The notes beneath the pieces were generated by a model that was not told the DNA's origin, did not search any database, and was given only the letters and a program-made list of their open reading frames with translations. The position numbers were made by a program, and so were the translations under genes. From Elusimicrobiales bacterium (GTDB lineage: Bacteria > Elusimicrobiota > Elusimicrobia > Elusimicrobiales > UBA9959), in the NCBI GenBank assembly GCA_026419335.1, contig JANZZP010000065.1:1-60030 (forward strand): DNA of 60,030 nt, read 5' to 3'. Positions 1-7,706 of the stretch are shown here, piece by piece. Within the stretch, counting starts at the first letter, position 1; each line of letters opens with the position of its first letter.

Positions 1-19
1 AGATGTGTATAAGAGACAG
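1..19 (+). other. Tn5/Nextera mosaic-end adapter remnant
   Basis: The first 19 bases read AGATGTGTATAAGAGACAG, which is the Tn5 transposase mosaic end used in Nextera-type library preparation. It is synthetic sequence left at the contig end, not genome. Biological sequence starts at base 20. Any start codon, promoter or homology taken from bases 1-19 is an artefact, and the gene that follows is cut here by the assembly rather than by biology. Confidence 0.97.
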
Positions 20-21
20 GG

Positions 22-321
22 GTAATGGCAGTTCTTTCTCCTATGTTTGGACTTGTTGGAACTTTAATAGGAATAATAGGTGTTTTAAAAGAGATTTCAA
101 ATCCTGATATGATAGGTCCTGCTATGAGTATAGCTATAACATCTGCTTTTTATGGAATATTTCTATCTAATATGATATTTACTCCTGTAGCAAATAAAAT
201 TAGGACTAGAGCTATAATGTATCTTAAGTTTAAAGCAATGATTCTTGATGGGATGCTTGAAATAATGAAAGGAACGCTTGGTATAATGATAGAAAGAAAA
301 TTAAAAAGTTATATTGAATAA
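22..321 (+). CDS. motA: MotA/PomA-family stator protein, C-terminal part (cut by contig edge)
   Basis: About 98 residues remain of a MotA-type proton- or sodium-channel stator subunit of the inner membrane. The frame is open from the first real base, so the true start lies upstream and the ATG at 25 is probably internal. Visible are the last two membrane helices: a segment beginning with LSPMFGLVGTLIGI, which carries the proline/glycine pattern of MotA TM3, and a second helix with AITSAFYGIFLSNMIFTPVANKI, matching the TM4 region and the conserved proline after it. The cytoplasmic loop that contacts FliG would be in the missing part. It is followed after 4 nt by the FliF-FliG fusion gene, with MotB two genes further, so stator and rotor are likely made together. 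An ExbB/TolQ identity is less likely because of the MotA-style TM4 end and the MotB partner. Confidence 0.85.
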   Translation, partial: VMAVLSPMFGLVGTLIGIIGVLKEISNPDMIGPAMSIAITSAFYGIFLSNMIFTPVANKIRTRAIMYLKFKAMILDGMLEIMKGTLGIMIERKLKSYIE

Positions 322-325
322 ATTT

Positions 326-1855
326 ATGAGAGTAGGATATTTTATATCATCTGCGCACATAAAAAGCATAATTATATTTATTAATCTTTTACTTATTAAT
401 TCTTTTGTAGTTTGTCAGCAGGAGGTCCTTGAAAATAAAGCAGCTTATGAAAATTTTTTAGCTGGAAAGCTTGAGAATACTCTAATTAAAATTTTAGGTC
501 CTAATCAAGTAAAGGTTCTTGTTGATGTTACAATGGATTATAGCAAGATAGAGAAAGTTGAATATGAAAAGGATAAAGAAGAGAAAAAGAGTGTTAAATT
601 TGCTCTTGAGAAAGAAGCTGGAGATGTAAGTGGTATTGAATACCTTATGCCTGGTTTTCAAATGCCAACAATTCCATCATCTTCTCAAGAGAATTTTCTA
701 AAATCCTATACAAAACAACTTTTTATCCCATCGAATCTTATAAAAAAAATTAAAGTTAGCCTTATAGTTAATGAAAAAGTAGACAATCAAATTATATCCA
801 ATCTAACTAATATTACTAAAGAAATATTATCTCTTGATGAAAAAAGGGGTGATGAGGTTATAGTAATAAAATCTTTTTTTGCTCCAATATGGAAGACGAT
901 TTGGTATGATCCACAATCAGTAAACTTCATAATAAAATATATTATCCTTTCACTTGTTGGTATTATAAGTCTTTTGATAGTTGCGATGGGTTTTTTAAAA
1001 CTTGCAACTGCTATGAATACCATGGCAAAAGTTCAGCAAACCCATCAAATAACAATGGAAGTAGCTGGAGGACAGGGAAGTGGGGGGAGTTTGAGTGGAA
1101 TTATTTCTGATATTCCTCGTCCTCAGGGTTTAATTGATTCATCACGAAATAATAAAGTTGAAGAGGAAAACGAAAATACCGATAAGATATATTTTAATAT
1201 TAAGCCATATCAATTAGATGCACTTATAAATCTTATGATAAAAGAAGATCCATCTAATGTTGCTATAGTAGTTGATCATTTGAAAGATGATATTAAAAAA
1301 GAATTTATTTCAAGATTGCCAGAGGATTTTGCAGCCGAAGTAGTTAAAGGATTATCTCAAATAAGATTTATAGATAAAGATACTATAATGACACTAAAAG
1401 AAGAACTTGAAACACGTTTAGAAGGTGTTACTGGAGGAGTAAAAAATACAATTGAATTACTGTCTCAAATGTCATGGATAGAAAAATCAAAAATAGTAAA
1501 AAATATAGAAGAAAAGTATCCTGAATTATATATTGAACTTAAGAAACATATACTTCTATTTGAAGATTTAAAGTTTTTTGAACCAAACGAACTTTCTATA
1601 ATTATATCTACAATAAATATAGAGGATTGGATTAATGTTTATGGAATTATGGATGAATCATTGAAAGATAAAATGAAGTCAGAGTTTTCTCAAACAACAT
1701 TGAAAATTATAGAAGAGAAATCAAAAGGAGATATACCTAAAGTAAATATAGAAAAATCTATTACATCGATAATGAATAGTGTTGAAAAACTTATTAGTGA
1801 AGGAAGAATAAAAAAACCTGAATTAAAGGTTAGTGGTTTTATAAATAAGGAATAA
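326..1855 (+). CDS. FliF C-terminal ring domain-TM-FliG single-chain rotor protein
   Basis: Residue numbers count from an in-frame TTG at 314; I favour ATG 326, just after the MotA stop. Residues 17-35 form a signal/anchor helix. Residues 44-195 resemble the FliF third ring-building (YscJ/FliF C-terminal) domain: LENTLIKILGPNQVKVLVDV, then PSNLIKKIKVSLIVN, then DEKRGDEVIVI, the counterparts of FliF IVG..kV.V.V, p.G.IkrlsVaVlv and RGD.v.V. Residues 204-231 are a second membrane helix, followed by a flexible linker. Residues 295-500 are FliG-like: LINLMIKEDPSNVAIVVDHL matches FliG-N, and HILLFEDLKFF with a following torque-helix region and a C-terminal VEKLISEGRI matches FliG-C. FliF ring domains 1 and 2 and most of the flagellar export context are absent. 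Its place between MotA and MotB argues it is the rotor on which that stator acts. Start codon and stoichiometry are unknown. Confidence 0.82.
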   Translation: MRVGYFISSAHIKSIIIFINLLLINSFVVCQQEVLENKAAYENFLAGKLENTLIKILGPNQVKVLVDVTMDYSKIEKVEYEKDKEEKKSVKFALEKEAGDVSGIEYLMPGFQMPTIPSSSQENFLKSYTKQLFIPSNLIKKIKVSLIVNEKVDNQIISNLTNITKEILSLDEKRGDEVIVIKSFFAPIWKTIWYDPQSVNFIIKYIILSLVGIISLLIVAMGFLKLATAMNTMAKVQQTHQITMEVAGGQGSGGSLSGIISDIPRPQGLIDSSRNNKVEEENENTDKIYFNIKPYQLDALINLMIKEDPSNVAIVVDHLKDDIKKEFISRLPEDFAAEVVKGLSQIRFIDKDTIMTLKEELETRLEGVTGGVKNTIELLSQMSWIEKSKIVKNIEEKYPELYIELKKHILLFEDLKFFEPNELSIIISTINIEDWINVYGIMDESLKDKMKSEFSQTTLKIIEEKSKGDIPKVNIEKSITSIMNSVEKLISEGRIKKPELKVSGFINKE

Positions 1856-1858
1856 AAT

Positions 1859-2881
1859 ATGGCAGAAGAAAAATCAATATTTTCAAAATTAAAACCCATA
1901 AGTATTAATGAAGATAAGTCCCAAAATATTTCATTAGGTAAATCTCAGGAACAAAACTTATCTATAGATTTGTCTTTAAAAAATGATATAACTATTATTA
2001 AAGAAAAAATATTATTTTTGGAAAAATCTATTATAGATATTTCTAAAAATTCGCAATTTCCAACTCAAAATTTAAAGGAAGAAATAATATCTGAAATTAG
2101 AAAAGTTTTAAATCAAGAAGTGAATCAGGTTATGTCAGTAGCAAGTAAAGAAATTTCAAATTTAATAAATGAAATTGTGTTAGGATTAAAGAAAGAGTTA
2201 ATAACATATATAAAAGAAGAGATAAAAATATCAAGCCAAAAAGAACTTCAAATTATTGAAAGCTTAAAGAATCTTAGTGCTAAAGATTTTGAAAAACTTG
2301 AACATATATCTGTAAAACTTGATTTTATAATGAAAATATATGATAAGATAAAAGGTTTTGAAGATATAGTTGAATGGATAAGAAAAGATATGGGAGAGGA
2401 ATTTAAAAAGATAACTCAAAGGCTTACAGATGCTTCTTTAAGGCTTGAATCAACAGTTGTAGATGAACTTTCTAAAAATATTGAGAAAGCAACGTATGAT
2501 AAACTTCATGAAATAAGAGAAAGTATTATGAAAGAATTCGAAATTTTTCAATCAGAATTAAAGGAACAAATGAGAAAGGATAAAAATTCATTATCTGATG
2601 ATATAATAAATATAAATAAAAGAATTGATGAATGTAAACGATGTCTTGATTATTTTGCATCACTTAGAGAAAAAATGACACAGCCTGAAGTGGAAAATTT
2701 AATTAGAGAAATGAAATATCTTTCTGAATCCTTTAGAGAACTTAAAAACAAAATACATGATGATGATGAATTTAAAAATACAATTTTTATAAAAAAGTAT
2801 TCAGTTGCTTTTGTAGATGTGGAAGCAAGATTAGCAAAAATTGAAAATCTTTTGATTGCTTTGCTTAATACGCTTAAATAA
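1859..2881 (+). CDS. Coiled-coil cytoplasmic protein of the motor operon
   Basis: I do not recognise a family. The 340-residue product has no signal peptide and no membrane helix. It starts with a disordered, polar N-terminus (residues 1-40) and continues as almost unbroken heptad-rich helix to the C-terminus, with many Lys/Glu/Ile/Leu residues; one cysteine pair (CKRC) sits near residue 260. It lies 3 nt after the FliF-FliG fusion and 3 nt before MotB, preceded by an AAGGAA-like ribosome site. Inference: it is a structural or adaptor part of the same machine, possibly taking the place of FliM/FliN or a linker to a downstream track or cargo. A general SMC-like or chemoreceptor-like coiled coil cannot be excluded by eye. 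Confidence 0.7.
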   Translation: MAEEKSIFSKLKPISINEDKSQNISLGKSQEQNLSIDLSLKNDITIIKEKILFLEKSIIDISKNSQFPTQNLKEEIISEIRKVLNQEVNQVMSVASKEISNLINEIVLGLKKELITYIKEEIKISSQKELQIIESLKNLSAKDFEKLEHISVKLDFIMKIYDKIKGFEDIVEWIRKDMGEEFKKITQRLTDASLRLESTVVDELSKNIEKATYDKLHEIRESIMKEFEIFQSELKEQMRKDKNSLSDDIININKRIDECKRCLDYFASLREKMTQPEVENLIREMKYLSESFRELKNKIHDDDEFKNTIFIKKYSVAFVDVEARLAKIENLLIALLNTLK

Positions 2882-2884
2882 AAT

Positions 2885-3574
2885 ATGGCAATATATAGAA
2901 TAAGAAAGGACGATCTTGAAAATCAACTAAACAAATCGGCATTATGGGCAATTACTTATGGAGATTTAATGAGTTATTTGATGATTTTTTTTCTTTTATT
3001 ATTTGCTTTTTCAATAGCAAAATCAGATAAAAATAAGTTAAAGAAGTATGAGGAATCTTTAGTTAAAATTCAACAAACGTTTGGTGGTAAAATAACTCAA
3101 GAATATCTTGATAAAAAAACTCAGGAATTGAAAGAAGAAAATTTTGAGAAAAAACTACAAGAAATTCAAAAAAAAGAAGCAAGTAATATGCTTGAAGTTG
3201 AAATGAATGAGAAAAGAATAAAACTCATACTTAAAGAAGGAATTCTGTTTGATTCTGGTAGTGCTATTTTAAAACCTCAAGCTCAGAATATATTACTTCC
3301 AGTCATAGAAGAGCTTAAAAAACTTAATAATGATATAATAATTGAGGGACATACTGATAATGTGCCAATTAAAAGTGGACGGTATGCTACAAATTTTGAA
3401 CTGTCTATGGCTAGAGCATATTCGGTTATTGAATTTATGGAAAAAAGTGGAATAGATCCTAAAAGACTCAGCGGTATAGGATATGGAGAATGGCGACCTA
3501 TTGCAGATAACTCAACTCCAGATGGACGGGCACGAAATAGAAGAATAGAAATAACTCTTATTAAGAAGGAATAA
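2885..3574 (+). CDS. motB: MotB-family stator subunit with OmpA peptidoglycan-binding domain
   Basis: The 229-residue protein has the MotB layout. A short cytoplasmic N-terminus leads into one membrane helix starting WAITYGDLMSYLMIFFLLLF; Asp27 in YGDLMS is at the place of the ion-binding aspartate of MotB (D32 in E. coli). A periplasmic plug/linker with coiled-coil character (about 48-110) precedes an OmpA-like domain (about 115-229) with EGHTDNVPI, a NFELSMARA helix and RNRRIEI, the peptidoglycan-binding signature. It should anchor the MotA/B channel to the cell wall and couple ion flow to the FliF-FliG rotor. It follows the coiled-coil gene by 3 nt and its 3' end overlaps the convergent GH57 gene by 14 bp. 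Confidence 0.92.
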   Translation: MAIYRIRKDDLENQLNKSALWAITYGDLMSYLMIFFLLLFAFSIAKSDKNKLKKYEESLVKIQQTFGGKITQEYLDKKTQELKEENFEKKLQEIQKKEASNMLEVEMNEKRIKLILKEGILFDSGSAILKPQAQNILLPVIEELKKLNNDIIIEGHTDNVPIKSGRYATNFELSMARAYSVIEFMEKSGIDPKRLSGIGYGEWRPIADNSTPDGRARNRRIEITLIKKE

Positions 3575-5789
3575 TTTCTTTATTTTTTTTTATATCATAT
3601 AGTTTATTTTGTGTATGAAAATAAAAATGGTGAAGAGATAGTTTTTTGAATATTAAATCTATTTTTTCAATTTCTTTGATAGAAAATTTGTTTGAAAATA
3701 TTTCATTTGCAATATCTGGCATCATTATTATAATATCATTTGAGGGATTGAAATTTATTTTAAATCCAACTTTTTCAAGTTTCGTGATAAAATATTCTAT
3801 TTTTTGTATATATATTTTGTCTAAGCTTTTTATAAACATGATAAGATAGCTTTCTACTACACTTTTAAAAAAATGATTTATGTCTTCATAAAGATTTTCA
3901 ATAGCCATAGATGGATAAATCTGAGCTGTTTCTATAAGAGATTCTAAAATTTTTTCTATATCATCGATATTTTGTGCTTTTTTGATATTCAGTATTAGCT
4001 TTAATAATTCAATTTGGGTAAAATTATTAAAATCAGTTATATAAAATTCTTTAGAATCTAATTCAGTTATTTTTTTAAATTTTATTTTTTCTATTGATGT
4101 GAAATCAATTTCTAGTAAAAAATTGAAACTCTCACCTGTTACTTTTTCAATATTAACATTAGCTTTTAAGATAGATGAATCTTGTGATATATTTGAGAGA
4201 GTTACTCTATATATTGTATTATGGTATATTTTTTTTCCAAGTAGTGAGTTTTTTGCTGTAAGGTATACTAAAACTTTTTCCTCATTCATTTTAGATGTTT
4301 TAACTAGTTTTTCATAAACTTCTTTTCCATTTTTAAATTGTTGAAAGTTAGAAGGAGCAAGTTCAAGTAATGAAATAAATCCTTTTTCAATTCCTTTATA
4401 CCCCAATTCTTCCGCAAGTTCTATAGACTTCATAGCATATCTCATTATAATTTGTGTTTCTATTCTTGATATATCATTAAAAAACCAACCACAACTTGTT
4501 CGTGAGAGTGATTTATATCGAAACATTTCTAAGATTTTAATTGCTTTAAAGTAGTTTTCTTTATTATTGTTTTTAAGATGTTTATATAGAAAATTAGATA
4601 TTGATATTTTTGAATTTATAACATCTATATATTCTTTTATTGCTGATAAGTAATCTATAAATATATTTTTCCCTTCTTCGAGTAATATTTCATTAACTAC
4701 TTCTGAAAGCCAGTTAATAGCTGATCTTAATCCTTTTCTCCACTCTGTCGAATATTTCCCTTCATCTCCGCATAAACATCCACCAGTCCATCTTTTAATT
4801 CCATGTTCACAACTCCAACTTGTACCAATCCCATCAGGACCTAGATTTATAGTGCAACCTGCATAAACTTCTGTGTTTTTTATGAAATTATATGCAGAAA
4901 TAGGAAAAATTCCTTTTTTGTGTAATTCATATTTTAATGCATGAGCCAAAGTTAAGTCTGCAAATTTGTAATGATGGCCAAAGGTTTCTCCATCAACTGC
5001 TATAATAAGTGTATTTGTTTTAAGTTCTTCATATCTATTGATTAGTTCTTTTAAAAATATTTCAGAATTGAAAGTTATATTATTGAAAGCAACTTTTTTA
5101 GAAAGTATATCATCATATGTTATTATATTTATATATCTTGATTTAATGACTTTGCCATCAGGATTTTTATCATACCAACGATATATTACATTTGGTATAA
5201 TTGACTTTTGCAATCCTGTTATCAAATCATATGCTGTTGCTATTTGATGAGGAGATAAAATTATATATTCTATGTTGTTATCTATTAATAATTTTAAAAC
5301 ATCCTCATTTACTGCACATTCGCCAAGCCAAATTCCTTGTGGTTTTTGTAAGAAATTATTTTCAAAATCTCTAATTCCCCACGTTATTTGTATTATTTTA
5401 TCTAGGAAAGAATCAAGAGGTAATATAGTATGATTATATGCTTGGGCAATAAAATTTTTGTACTTTTCTTTATTCATATTAAATATTTCTATTATTTTTT
5501 GGTAATAATATGGGTATGTTCTTTTAATCCAATTTAACAATGTAGGCCCCCAATTAAGATTATAGTATGATATATTATGTATTATTTCAATGATTTCACA
5601 TGAATTATTATATATTCTTGAATATATATTTGGCAAATAACACTCCATAGCTATTCTATGGTTCCAGTTATCATATGGTTTAGCAGTAAAATCAAGTTCT
5701 ATTTCACCTGTATAAGGATTTTCCCTTGGTGGTTGATAAAAATGAGTGTGTATAATCAAGTATTTATAATTTTTATTTTTTTCATCCAT
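3561..5789 (-). CDS. Glycoside hydrolase family 57 protein (DUF3536 type)
   Basis: This 742-residue cytoplasmic protein begins with IIHTHFYQPPRENPYTGEIE, typical of GH57 proteins that carry a DUF3536-like C-terminal region. GH57 members act on alpha-glucans (amylases, 4-alpha-glucanotransferases, branching enzymes). The proposed nucleophile glutamate lies in WLGECAV (about residue 155) and the acid/base aspartate in AVDGETFGHH (about residue 266). A GH57-type CGDEGKY/WRKGLR segment follows in mid-protein, and the last 250 residues are mostly helical. There is no signal peptide, so an intracellular storage-glucan role is likely. Its start overlaps the upstream hypothetical gene by 34 bp, with an AAGGA ribosome site before the ATG. 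Exact specificity cannot be read from sequence. Confidence 0.85.
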   Translation of the reverse strand: MDEKNKNYKYLIIHTHFYQPPRENPYTGEIELDFTAKPYDNWNHRIAMECYLPNIYSRIYNNSCEIIEIIHNISYYNLNWGPTLLNWIKRTYPYYYQKIIEIFNMNKEKYKNFIAQAYNHTILPLDSFLDKIIQITWGIRDFENNFLQKPQGIWLGECAVNEDVLKLLIDNNIEYIILSPHQIATAYDLITGLQKSIIPNVIYRWYDKNPDGKVIKSRYINIITYDDILSKKVAFNNITFNSEIFLKELINRYEELKTNTLIIAVDGETFGHHYKFADLTLAHALKYELHKKGIFPISAYNFIKNTEVYAGCTINLGPDGIGTSWSCEHGIKRWTGGCLCGDEGKYSTEWRKGLRSAINWLSEVVNEILLEEGKNIFIDYLSAIKEYIDVINSKISISNFLYKHLKNNNKENYFKAIKILEMFRYKSLSRTSCGWFFNDISRIETQIIMRYAMKSIELAEELGYKGIEKGFISLLELAPSNFQQFKNGKEVYEKLVKTSKMNEEKVLVYLTAKNSLLGKKIYHNTIYRVTLSNISQDSSILKANVNIEKVTGESFNFLLEIDFTSIEKIKFKKITELDSKEFYITDFNNFTQIELLKLILNIKKAQNIDDIEKILESLIETAQIYPSMAIENLYEDINHFFKSVVESYLIMFIKSLDKIYIQKIEYFITKLEKVGFKINFNPSNDIIIMMPDIANEIFSNKFSIKEIEKIDLIFKKLSLHHFYFHTQNKLYDIKKNKEIIPS
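3563..3591 (+). terminator. Weak candidate terminator at the end of the motor operon
   Basis: AAGAA at 3563-3567 can pair with TTCTT at 3576-3580 around an 8-nt loop, followed by a run of nine T at 3583-3591. The stem is short and AT-rich, and the same bases encode the end of the opposing GH57 gene, so this is only a candidate. Confidence 0.25.
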
Positions 5790-6415
5790 AAAAATTCCTT
5801 GTTTGTTATAGTATCACTAATAAAATATTTTATATAATTATCTGAATTAATATACATTTGAGCAAGTGGTGATATTACAATATTATTATTTAAAAACCTT
5901 AAAATGAATATAAGTTCTCTTAAATTTTCATTATAAACTTTATTGATTTTGAATATTTTTATAAAAGAAAAAAATTTAGTTTTTGGAGTAGTCCAAAAAA
6001 TTTTATTTGATATTAAAAGTTTAAGTGATATATAAAAATCTTTCATATAAATATTTTTAATATTTTTTGTTATATATATGCTTTCAGATATAAAATTTAT
6101 ATAAATTGGCTCAATTGAAACTGCTATTATTTTATGAAAAGGTGTAATAATAGAGGAGTTCAATATTAATCCGTTTAATGAAATTGATATATTATATAAT
6201 TCTTCTTGTTCAAAATTAGGAAATAATACTTGTTTTAATATAGTTACTTGTATTTTCATGTTTAAATCACTTGCTAATTCTTGTAGTGTAACAAGATTAT
6301 TTGATAATGCTATAGTACCAAATGATGATATAAAAGTATTTAATATTTTGGCTTTTTGGAGTTCGTTAAATAAAATTTCTGGATTAGTAAACTCTTTTAT
6401 AACTAATTCATACAT
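5756..6415 (-). CDS. Hypothetical protein in the GH57/CyuA operon
   Basis: I do not recognise this 219-residue protein. It has no membrane helix or signal peptide and is rich in Ile, Asn, Lys and Phe. Residues 1-60 look alpha/beta, followed by repeated beta-prone segments and a helical C-terminus. It overlaps the end of the cyuA gene by 8 bp and the start of the GH57 gene by 34 bp, so the three are translationally linked. Because GH57 enzymes often sit beside glycan-metabolism genes, a glycan-related or regulatory partner is possible, but nothing in the sequence proves it. Confidence 0.6.
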   Translation of the reverse strand: MYELVIKEFTNPEILFNELQKAKILNTFISSFGTIALSNNLVTLQELASDLNMKIQVTILKQVLFPNFEQEELYNISISLNGLILNSSIITPFHKIIAVSIEPIYINFISESIYITKNIKNIYMKDFYISLKLLISNKIFWTTPKTKFFSFIKIFKINKVYNENLRELIFILRFLNNNIVISPLAQMYINSDNYIKYFISDTITNKEFLWMKKIKIINT

Positions 6416-7706
6416 CGTTTTTACTTTTGTTTTTCATTATTTCTATGTTTACAGCATCAACATGAGACATGCCAGATAATGCCATTCTTGCGGTATTAAT
6501 TATAGTTTGTTTAAAATCTTTTCCTAAGAATCCATTCATAGTATCAACAAAAAATCCTTCTAATGACATAAACGAAAGTCTTACTGATGTTTCAACTGCT
6601 GTAGCAACTTTAAGAGAACAACTTTCTTTTGCACCATCACAAATTATACCACCTATTTCAGATATTACATTATTGACTACATTTGTTATTTTTGTAGCAT
6701 CGCCGTTAAACATGTATACTATAGCTGATGATGCAGCAGCAGCACTTGAAACTGAACATCCACACATAGTTGATAATTCTCCTGTGTAAGATTTTATATA
6801 TGAGTTTATAAGGTGAGATAATACTATTGATTTCAAAATTTTTTCTTTTTTTATTTTAAACTCTTTGCCAATAAGATAGGGAGTAAGGATTGTAACGATT
6901 CCTTGATTTCCACTTTGTCCACTTGACATTATAGGAATTCTTATACCAGCCATTCTTGCATCTGTTGCAGAAGTAATTATTATTTGTAGTTTAGATATTA
7001 AATTATTTCTATAAATTTTATATTTATTAAGTTTTTTCAAAAAATAAGAAAATTTTTTTAGTTTCATTCCTTTTTTTGCTGCTTTTAGATTAATTTTTAT
7101 TCCTTCTTCTATATACGATAAAATACCTTTTGTCGTTTTGTTTTCTACTATATTTATAAGTTCTTCTATAGATAAATTTTTTAGTAAATCTCTATAATCA
7201 TAGTTTTTGTCTTTAATTATTTGTTGTTTTTTAATTATTTTACCATTATATGAGAGTAATAAAATGTTAAAGTGATTTTTAGAAACAATACATGTTGCTG
7301 TTGATTTTAAGTTTTTAATTATTGCTTCAATATATAAATCCTTTTTAGTATAATCTACATTTATCTTTATATTTCCTCTTTTTAGTAATTCTGCTGCTTT
7401 TTTAATTTCTAAGATTGATACATTTTCAAATATTTTACCTTTTAAGTGTGGTTTTGGTTTAATTATACCTATTGCAGCAGCTATTAAGTTTCCTTTGTAA
7501 TTCCCAGGAATTGGTAAAGGAACAGCATATCCATTTTTATATGTGGCAGGGTCCAAATTAATTTCGGCTAATAGATTTGATAGATTAATTGTTTTAAATA
7601 ATGATGTAGCTGATGCAGTCGCATATGCTACTGAAATAGGTTCTGTACATCCAAATGCTGGATAAACTTCATTTTTAATTACTTCTTCAAGTAAATTAAA
7701 TTTCAT
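6408..7706 (-). CDS. cyuA: L-cysteine desulfidase family protein (CyuA/UPF0597)
   Basis: The 432-residue product matches the CyuA (YhaM, UPF0597) family, related to the alpha subunit of iron-sulfur serine dehydratase. Members degrade L-cysteine to pyruvate, ammonia and sulfide using a [4Fe-4S] cluster. Diagnostic segments are the N-terminal EVYPAFGCTEPISVAYA, the MCGCSVSSAAAASSA block near residue 315, and IICDGAKESCSLK near residue 360; the cysteines in these segments are the expected cluster ligands. The length equals the family norm. It starts 4 bp inside the end of the MFS transporter gene (ATGA overlap), which suggests the transporter may serve this pathway, though its substrate is unknown. 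Confidence 0.92.
   Translation of the reverse strand: MKFNLLEEVIKNEVYPAFGCTEPISVAYATASATSLFKTINLSNLLAEINLDPATYKNGYAVPLPIPGNYKGNLIAAAIGIIKPKPHLKGKIFENVSILEIKKAAELLKRGNIKINVDYTKKDLYIEAIIKNLKSTATCIVSKNHFNILLLSYNGKIIKKQQIIKDKNYDYRDLLKNLSIEELINIVENKTTKGILSYIEEGIKINLKAAKKGMKLKKFSYFLKKLNKYKIYRNNLISKLQIIITSATDARMAGIRIPIMSSGQSGNQGIVTILTPYLIGKEFKIKKEKILKSIVLSHLINSYIKSYTGELSTMCGCSVSSAAAASSAIVYMFNGDATKITNVVNNVISEIGGIICDGAKESCSLKVATAVETSVRLSFMSLEGFFVDTMNGFLGKDFKQTIINTARMALSGMSHVDAVNIEIMKNKSKNDV

Noticed and set aside
22..321. ExbB/TolQ identity for the first gene
   Set aside because: The FLSNMIFTPVANKI segment and the MotB partner with an OmpA domain fit MotA; ExbD/TolR would lack the OmpA domain.
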